A stretch of 64,000 bases of DNA from Talinum fruticosum (taxonomy: Eukaryota > Streptophyta > Magnoliopsida > Caryophyllales > Talinaceae): positions 295,001 through 359,000 of the forward strand of contig JAITYX010000065.1 of assembly GCA_021018815.1 (NCBI GenBank), read 5' to 3'. Below the pieces are notes generated by a model. The model made no database searches. It worked only from the letters and a program-made list of their open reading frames with translations, and was not told the origin of the DNA. Each line of letters starts with the position of its first letter. Position 1 is the stretch's first letter. Shown piece by piece: positions 57,937 through 64,000 of this stretch. The position numbers and the translations under genes were made by a program.

Positions 57937-60900
57937 CATAGTGTCCGATGGCACTAACGAGGCTCGAAGCTGAATCCGAGTTAGATTCCGACAACTTAGA
58001 CACCGAGGAGACAAATCCTTAAGAGGTAATTAAATACTTTCTTAAGTTCTCCAAAGTTGATTTAGCAAAATATATTTATACTTTGGAAGAAAGGTCTAAT
58101 TCTACTTCTTCTCAATTCAAAGAACAACTTGAGTCTCTTATTTTTTAGAGTATTGGTTTGAAAAATGAATTGGAAAAACTAAGACTTATTCTAAGAGAAC
58201 TTAAGACTAGTACTCAAGCTAATGAGATTGAGTCCGAGTCACTCGAAGAGAAAATGAGCATTTGAAACAAAAGCTCAATAAGTCTCAAGAACTTGTTTTG
58301 AAATTTACTCAAGATCAGAAAAATCTTGACATGCTTTTAGGCTCTTAATGTGTCTCCTTCAGGAAAGAAAGACTTGGTTTTAACAAAGAGGAGGAATCTA
58401 ATTCCTACTCAAATCTTTTCAAAAAGGATTCCAAAACTATGAAATTCAGGAAGGTTAAGCATGGTCCTATTCATAAAAATGAAAGAAGGACTGAGCCCGG
58501 ATCAATTTACAGGAGAAAATCTTCTCCACCAGTTTATAAAAGAAAAGATTTTCAAAAGAAAGAGACACAGACTTAGTTCTCCGAAAGGAAGACTCGGAAT
58601 CAGACCAAACCCACAGTTATTCAAATCCGGGTTCCCAAGAGTCTTCTTCCTCGAAAAGGACCATAGTCAAGGGGTTACTTGGGTTCGTTAAAGGAAGTGA
58701 GAAGGGTTAGTGTGCTTCGACTTGCGGGTAACTCGGAAAAGGACAAAAGATCAATGGTACTTAGACAGTGGATGCTCACACCACATGTCGGGAGATTCAA
58801 GACTCTTTTTGAGTTGGAAGACTACAAAGGAGGCAAAGTCACTTTTGGAGATAACAGTAGGGGCAAGATAGTTGGAATAGGAAAGATTGGGAAAGGAGAT
58901 GACCCGGTCGCCCAGTCTATCTTGTCAAGGGATTAAAGTATAATCTACTCAAGCATCTCTCAATTATGTGACAAAGGTCAAGAGGTAAGGTTCACTCGGA
59001 CAAATTGTTATATTTCGATGCAACCACCAAAGAGACTAAGCTCCCGGGTAAGAGATCGGGTAATACCTACACTATTCCTCTTTATGATCCAAGTCGAATT
59101 TATCTTGTTTAAAAACATCTTTGCATGATGATTCTTGGACATGCCATCGTAGACTAGGTCATGTTAGCATGCATACTATAAAAAAGCTTGCATCTCATGA
59201 TTTAGTTAGAGGATTACCTAACTGTGCATTTAAGAAAGATAAAATCTGTGAAGCATGCACAAAAGGGAAACAGTCGGATCATCCTTCAAATCTCTCAAAA
59301 CTGTTTCCACATCCAAAGTGCTTGAATTATTGCATATGGATTTATGTGGTGAAATCCCGAGAAAGAGTCTCGAAGGTAAATTATATGTACTTGTGATTTT
59401 TTATGACTACTCACGATTTACTTGGATTTGTTTTCTTAAGCACAAAAATGAAGCTTTCAAAGAGTTCAAGCAAGTTCTGCAGGAAAATTCAAGTAGAGTC
59501 TCGGAATTAGATTAGAAGACATCGAACGGACCATGGAAGGGAGTTCGATTACTCGAATTTATAAAGTTCTCGCGATAAGAATGGTATATCTCACAACTTC
59601 TCAGCGCCTAGAACTCCTCGACAGAATGGAGTAGTGGAGAGAAAGAATTAAACTCTTGAAGAAATAGGAAGGACAATGATAATTGAACATGATCTCGCCT
59701 TACTATTTCCGGGTTGAGGCGATCAACACAGAGAAACTACACACCGAACGGATGCCTCATCGGACCCATTCTGAAGAAAACTCCATCTTCAAACCCTTCG
59801 AATGTAATTGATATGTTCACAACAATGGTAAAGATCACCCGACCAAGTTTGATGCTCGGTCGGATGAAGGTATCTTTCCGAGTTATTCATCTCATAGTAA
59901 AGCATATCGTGTTTTCAATAAAAGAACTAACAAAGTGGAAGAAAGCATCCATGTTGTGTTTGATGAGATTGATCAGGGAAAACCAAATGAGTCAACGTTC
60001 TCGGATTTGAAAATTAACCGAGATGAAGGTGATGTTTCGAAGTTGAGCTCGGACAAATTCAAAAGGAAGCAGCTCGTAATGAGACAACTCGTAACATCAT
60101 GACTCGAGTGAACCAGCTCAAGAGCTAGCTCAAAATGTTGAAGATCAAATGGATGAATAAGCTAAGTCGGATCGGATAACTGAAGATCAACCAGTTCAAC
60201 CAACAAATTTGGTGAACCGGAGAACGAGTAAAGCATTCAAATATGCTTCGAGCTAACCACTTGAGAGCATCTTGTCCGACATCAACAGTGGGGTAAGAAC
60301 TCGTTCTTCTTTACAAAATCTATATGCATTCACTGCATTCGTATCATTAACTAAACTCGAAATGCACTAGAGGCCTTAAATGAACCTGAATGGGTAGAGG
60401 CCATGCAAGAGGAACTTAATCAATTTGAGAGAAACCAAGTCCGGACTTTGACCAAACAACCTTCGACCACCCAGTCGTAGGAACCAAATGGATTTTCAAG
60501 AACAAACTGGATGAGGATGGGTTAGTAGTCGAAATAAGGCTAGACTTGTGGTTAAGGCTACAATCAAGAAGAAGGGATTGATTGTGGGGAAACCTTTGCA
60601 CCAGTCGCTAGGATTGAAGCAATTAGAATCCTATTGGCATTTGCATCAAGCATGAATATTAAGCTATATCAAATGGATGTCAAATGTGCTTTTTGAATGG
60701 TTTCATTCAAGAGGAAGTCTATGTTGAGCAACCCCTAGATTTGAAAACTCATAATTTCCAAATCATGTTTTCAAGTTGCAAAAGACTCTTTATGGTCTTA
60801 AACAAGCGCCCGAGCTTAGTATGAAAGACTAAGCGGTTTCTTGGTTGAAAATAATTTCGAAAGAGGTCGATTCCAAGCTAATCCAAAAGAATCACATCTC

Positions 60901-61445
60901 ACTACGGTGAAGAGAATTTTTAGATATCTTATAAGAATTCGGAATCTAGGTCTATAGTTCTCAAGAGACTCGGAACCGACCCTCACTGGATACTCGAGAT
61001 GCCGACTATGCTGGATACAAGGTTGATAAAAAGAGCACATCAGGAGCATGCCAATTTCTGGGTCAATTCCTTATATCTTGGCACTCAAAGAAGCAAAACT
61101 CAGTAGCCCTATCAACTGCTGAAGCTGAGTACATTGCAGTTGGAGCATGCTCGTGCTCGATTCTATGGATCAAGCAACACTTAAAAGACCGTGGACTTTC
61201 ATTCAAATCAATGCCAATTAAGTGTGATAATCGAGTGCAATCAGCATCACTAAGAATCCAGTTCAGCACTCAAAGACAAAGCATATTGAGGTCATGTATC
61301 ATTTTCTGGGAGATCATTCCGAGAAACGTGATATTGAACTTGAATTCATTCTCACGAAATTTCAATTAGTCGATTTTTTCACTAAGCCGCTTAGTGAGGA
61401 TCGGCTTTGTTTTATTAGGAATGAACTTGGCATGATAAATGCATG
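57937..61445 (+). pseudogene. SIRE-1 pol (rest of gag, protease, integrase, RT, RNase H)
   Basis: Continues SIRE-1 gag from 40849 after the Athila insertion (GTGTCCGATGGCACTA, matching 47973 in SIRE-2). The protease motif region lies near 58755-58790, where frame changes split it. Pre-integrase is well kept (DDSWTCHRRLGHVSMHTIKK; CEACTKGKQ) at 59121-59280, and the integrase core (YDYSRFTWICFLKHKNEAFK) survives at 59402-59462, unlike in SIRE-2. RT begins near 60590 ([20 protein letters not shown]) but about 430 bp including the catalytic box are deleted at about 60868. RNase H pieces (AEYIAVGA) follow, ending MINA-stop near 61445. Dead copy. Confidence 0.75.
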
Positions 61446-61767
61446 ATTGTGTTTTCTAAGAGAAATTATTTTGCATTATTATGTGTTTGCACTTTCGAGT
61501 CACTCGAAACTTTACTTGAGTCGGACTCGGTTTTGAGAAAAATGGACTTCAAACTTCGAAATCATCTCTAGATTAGTGGAGAATTTTAGAAATTTCTTTT
61601 AAAAATTATCTTTTCTTCTCTCTCTCTACAAGTGCGCATCGATTAGTGAACTAGCCGTTGGGAGAACGGCACTAGAATTCTAACCTTTGGAGACAACCGT
61701 TACACCTGTCCGAGGCGACCGTTGGAGGTTTAGGTTAGAACGAATACTCGAAGGACATTCCTTTCGC

Positions 61768-61775
61768 TATAAATA
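61768..61775 (+). promoter_or_regulatory. TATA box upstream of SIRE-1 third ORF
   Basis: CTATAAATAGCATCC, identical to the motif at 52248 in SIRE-2, about 150 bp before ATG 61928. Confidence 0.45.
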
Positions 61776-61927
61776 GCATCCCTTTTCCTTCATTTCGCTA
61801 CTTTACTCTCTGCTAACCTAATCTCTCGAATACTCACTCTCGCACTCAAAGCTCTCGGCACTCTCGGTACTCACTCTCTCTCTCGTTTCTTCGAAACTCA
61901 CTCTCTTTCACCTCAAAAACTTTAACC

Positions 61928-63227
61928 ATGCCTAAAAGAGGTTCGAGCTTAAGATTTTCTAGAGTCCGCAACCAAGAAACCTAGAACCAAGCAAACCCAA
62001 GAGGGTCCTTCTAACCCCTCCAAAATCTTCGTCACCCAACATCTCACATTGGATGACAAGTTCTTTCTAACCACTTCCTTTTCGTGGTTGAAGCACATCA
62101 AAACCACTCGGAGTCTACAACTTCCTATGCTTTAGTGAGTTTATTTACCTAGAACTTGTTGCTTGAGTTCTACTCTAATCTTTCTTGCTCCGAGGGTGTC
62201 ATCACCTCTAGAGTTCGCGACATAGTTGTGCTCATCAATCTCTCTCTCCTCCACTATCTTTTCAAAGTTTCCTCTATCTTTCTCAACCGTAATCCCATCC
62301 CCTTCAATGAGATTGCGAATGAATTCTTCGAAAAATACGCCAAGGAATTCCCGAGACAAGAAAGAACTTCTCCGTGACTCGGATGAAGACCGAGGCCGGA
62401 CTTCTCTGTTTCCTCTTGATGAAAACTTTCTTTTCACGTCATTCCAAGCAAAGAGAATCCCAACTCAAAGATTCTCAAAGCTCTTTTCAATATCCTTGGG
62501 GGCTACGATGTAGACCTCTTTCCAGCTATTATCGAGTAGATGGCCACCGTGCCGGCTCGAGCAAAGAAATCCACCCTTCTTCCTTTCTGGAGCCCTTCCG
62601 ACCTTAATTTTCAAACAATTTAAGGTTCTCCTCCCTCAAACCCGAACGTCGTGTCCGAGGCTGCCATCGTTGTTGGCAAGAAGGAGCCTCTTAGCTACGG
62701 GTACTAGGAAACCCAGCCTGGTGTCCGGATCCACGGGTTAGAACCGAGGCAACCCTTACCCCCGCCTCGGACTCACTTTTCACTCCCTCCTCCACCTAGT
62801 GGTGCCTCCACCTCGGGTTCTCCTCTCGAAGCCACTGCCGCCTTCTCTACAGCCACGATAGACAAGCTCGTCTCTATGTCCGCGAAAATTTGGGATACCC
62901 TTCGCTCCTTCGTAACCGTCCTTCGAACATGACCATCAACCAGAAGACAGTCCAATCTCGGATTCGAGAGCAACAGGATGTGCTCCTTGAAATGAAGAAT
63001 CGGGTAAAGGAGCAACACGAGCAGCTTGAGCTCCTCCGAGAAAGGCGAACGAAGGCTACTCGGGAACCGGATAACTCGGATACGTCCGAGGACTCCTCGA
63101 GCCCTTTCAAGTCTCCTTCCGGAGAGGCGGAAGAAGGAGAGGAAGCTGCGGCTAAAGCAACTATTTCGAGGCGAAGGAGGAAGAGAAAGAAGAAGAAGAG
63201 AAGAAGGAAGAAGCCGAGGGACAAGGT
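61928..63227 (+). pseudogene. SIRE-1 third ORF, 3'-truncated
   Basis: Same protein as at 52493: ATG 61928, LTLDDKFF segment near 62047, FNEIANEFFEKYAKEFPRQE (62300-62360, open 62156-62377), a Pro/Ser/Thr-rich linker, a coiled coil at 62950-63060 (SRIREQQDVLLEMKNRVKEQ) and an acidic tail turning basic. 62890-63227 stays open, but the end is cut by an LTR that starts at 63228. Several frameshifts upstream. Confidence 0.6.
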
Positions 63228-64000
63228 TGTAACAACCCGTCCCTAAATATAACATATTAACATAATCCATCAATAACAATGAGCATGTACATTTCAATTT
63301 CAAAGTATTTTCATGTCATATTATATATATATCTCGTGTGTGTGTATCGAAATTATTTTTGTAGGACCCGGACATAAACGGGGATGATGGATGACTAATT
63401 TTTATAATATAATTCATCAAGTATCAACTCCCAAAATATTATTTATGTTTATGTTCACATAATCCATGCCCAATTACTTCAATCATAAATATTTAATATA
63501 AATCCAACTTTTATAAATATACTTATATATAGATATACATACACATATATATACATATAAATATATGCATACATATCTAGTTAGCACACTTTAAATACAT
63601 GAACATCCAATATTAATCTTTAGAACTAGCCTAACTAATGAAGTTAACCTAATTTTAGAACAAATATTAAATAATAGGGTAAAAGCAAATAATAAACTTA
63701 ATATTAGCAATAATGTAATAAAAATAATTATGATAAAAAATAACAAAAATAATGATAAATGATAATGAAGCTGATAATATTAATGATAATAAAATAAATA
63801 ATAAAAGTATTAGTGGATTAGATGTGTTTTGGGGTCAAATAAGGGCTTGTCACCCCAATTACACTAAGCAAGCCTTAACAATTGCCAAATCACTAATTTG
63901 GCATGCACCATTAACATTTGTGAACAAAAAAACACAGCCATTAGACAGCAAACCATGCGGATATCCATTGAAATCAAGTATAAATAGGGTACATTAGTAA
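63228..64000 (+). mobile_element. Start of a Ty3-type LTR cutting SIRE-1
   Basis: At 63228 the SIRE-1 reading stops and TGTAACAACCCGTCCC begins. This is a typical start of Ty3/gypsy (Tekay/Del-like) LTRs in plants. The rest is AT-rich non-coding sequence with a TATACATA-type tract near 63520-63570 and AATAAT-rich sequence near 63660-63800. The other end is outside the window; the 5 bp before it are AAGGT. An 81-codon frame at 63752-63997 has no motif. Confidence 0.6.

Noticed and set aside
62773..63303. 176-codon minus-strand ORF
   Set aside because: Antisense shadow of the coiled coil and acidic tail of the SIRE-1 third ORF, and it crosses the LTR junction at 63228.

Overview
The window looks like a repeat-saturated stretch of a plant nuclear genome, almost certainly a eudicot. 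The evidence is Ty1/copia (SIRE-like) and Ty3/gypsy (Athila-like and Tat-like) retrotransposons, CACTA, hAT and possible Mutator DNA transposons, an endogenous plant pararetrovirus, and two broken spliced cellular genes. I saw no intact host gene, no tRNA or rRNA gene, no CRISPR array and no bacterial-type operon. Nearly every reading frame is broken by single-base indels and stops. Either this is old decayed DNA, or the assembly has residual indel errors, or both.

Layout. 1-6659: rearranged endogenous caulimovirid-like DNA: a diverged copy, a longer copy reading N-terminal region, coat, protease and reverse transcriptase, then an inverted block and another direct block. 6660-7350: (TA)/(CA) microsatellites between two copies of a ~160 bp repeat. 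7354-11086: right part of a CACTA (En/Spm) element with a ten-exon Transposase_24/Ulp1-type gene, palindromic subterminal repeats and the CACTA terminus. 13330-22760: a second transposon-type gene on the minus strand, in two halves. Between the halves lie a Tat-like LTR remnant and a plus-strand G3BP-like (NTF2/RRM) gene fragment, whose RRM exon is split by a copia solo LTR.

24574-30111: three-level nest: a 5.5 kb element with ~45 bp inverted repeats and a 10 bp target duplication, containing an hAT-like element (perfect 8 bp duplication), containing a 3.4 kb LTR-like insert. 30448-31687: two more hAT MITEs. 31816-32820: two exons of an unidentified cellular gene. 33170-40113: 3' part of a minus-strand Tat element with a 12-unit tandem array, an antisense plant-mobile-domain ORF, then integrase and RNase H. 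40117-63227: copia element SIRE-1, interrupted at gag by a minus-strand Athila-like element (40855-57931, TSD TGACT), which itself holds a second copia element, SIRE-2 (45264-56155). From 63228 a new Ty3-type LTR cuts SIRE-1 and runs off the window.

Most informative points: the target duplications let the insertion order be read directly; SIRE-2 carries a scrap of the Athila LTR at the equivalent gag position where SIRE-1 is interrupted, suggesting template switching between element RNAs; both SIRE copies keep a TATA box upstream of their third ORF; and the G3BP-like frame is restored exactly when the solo LTR and one TSD copy are set aside.
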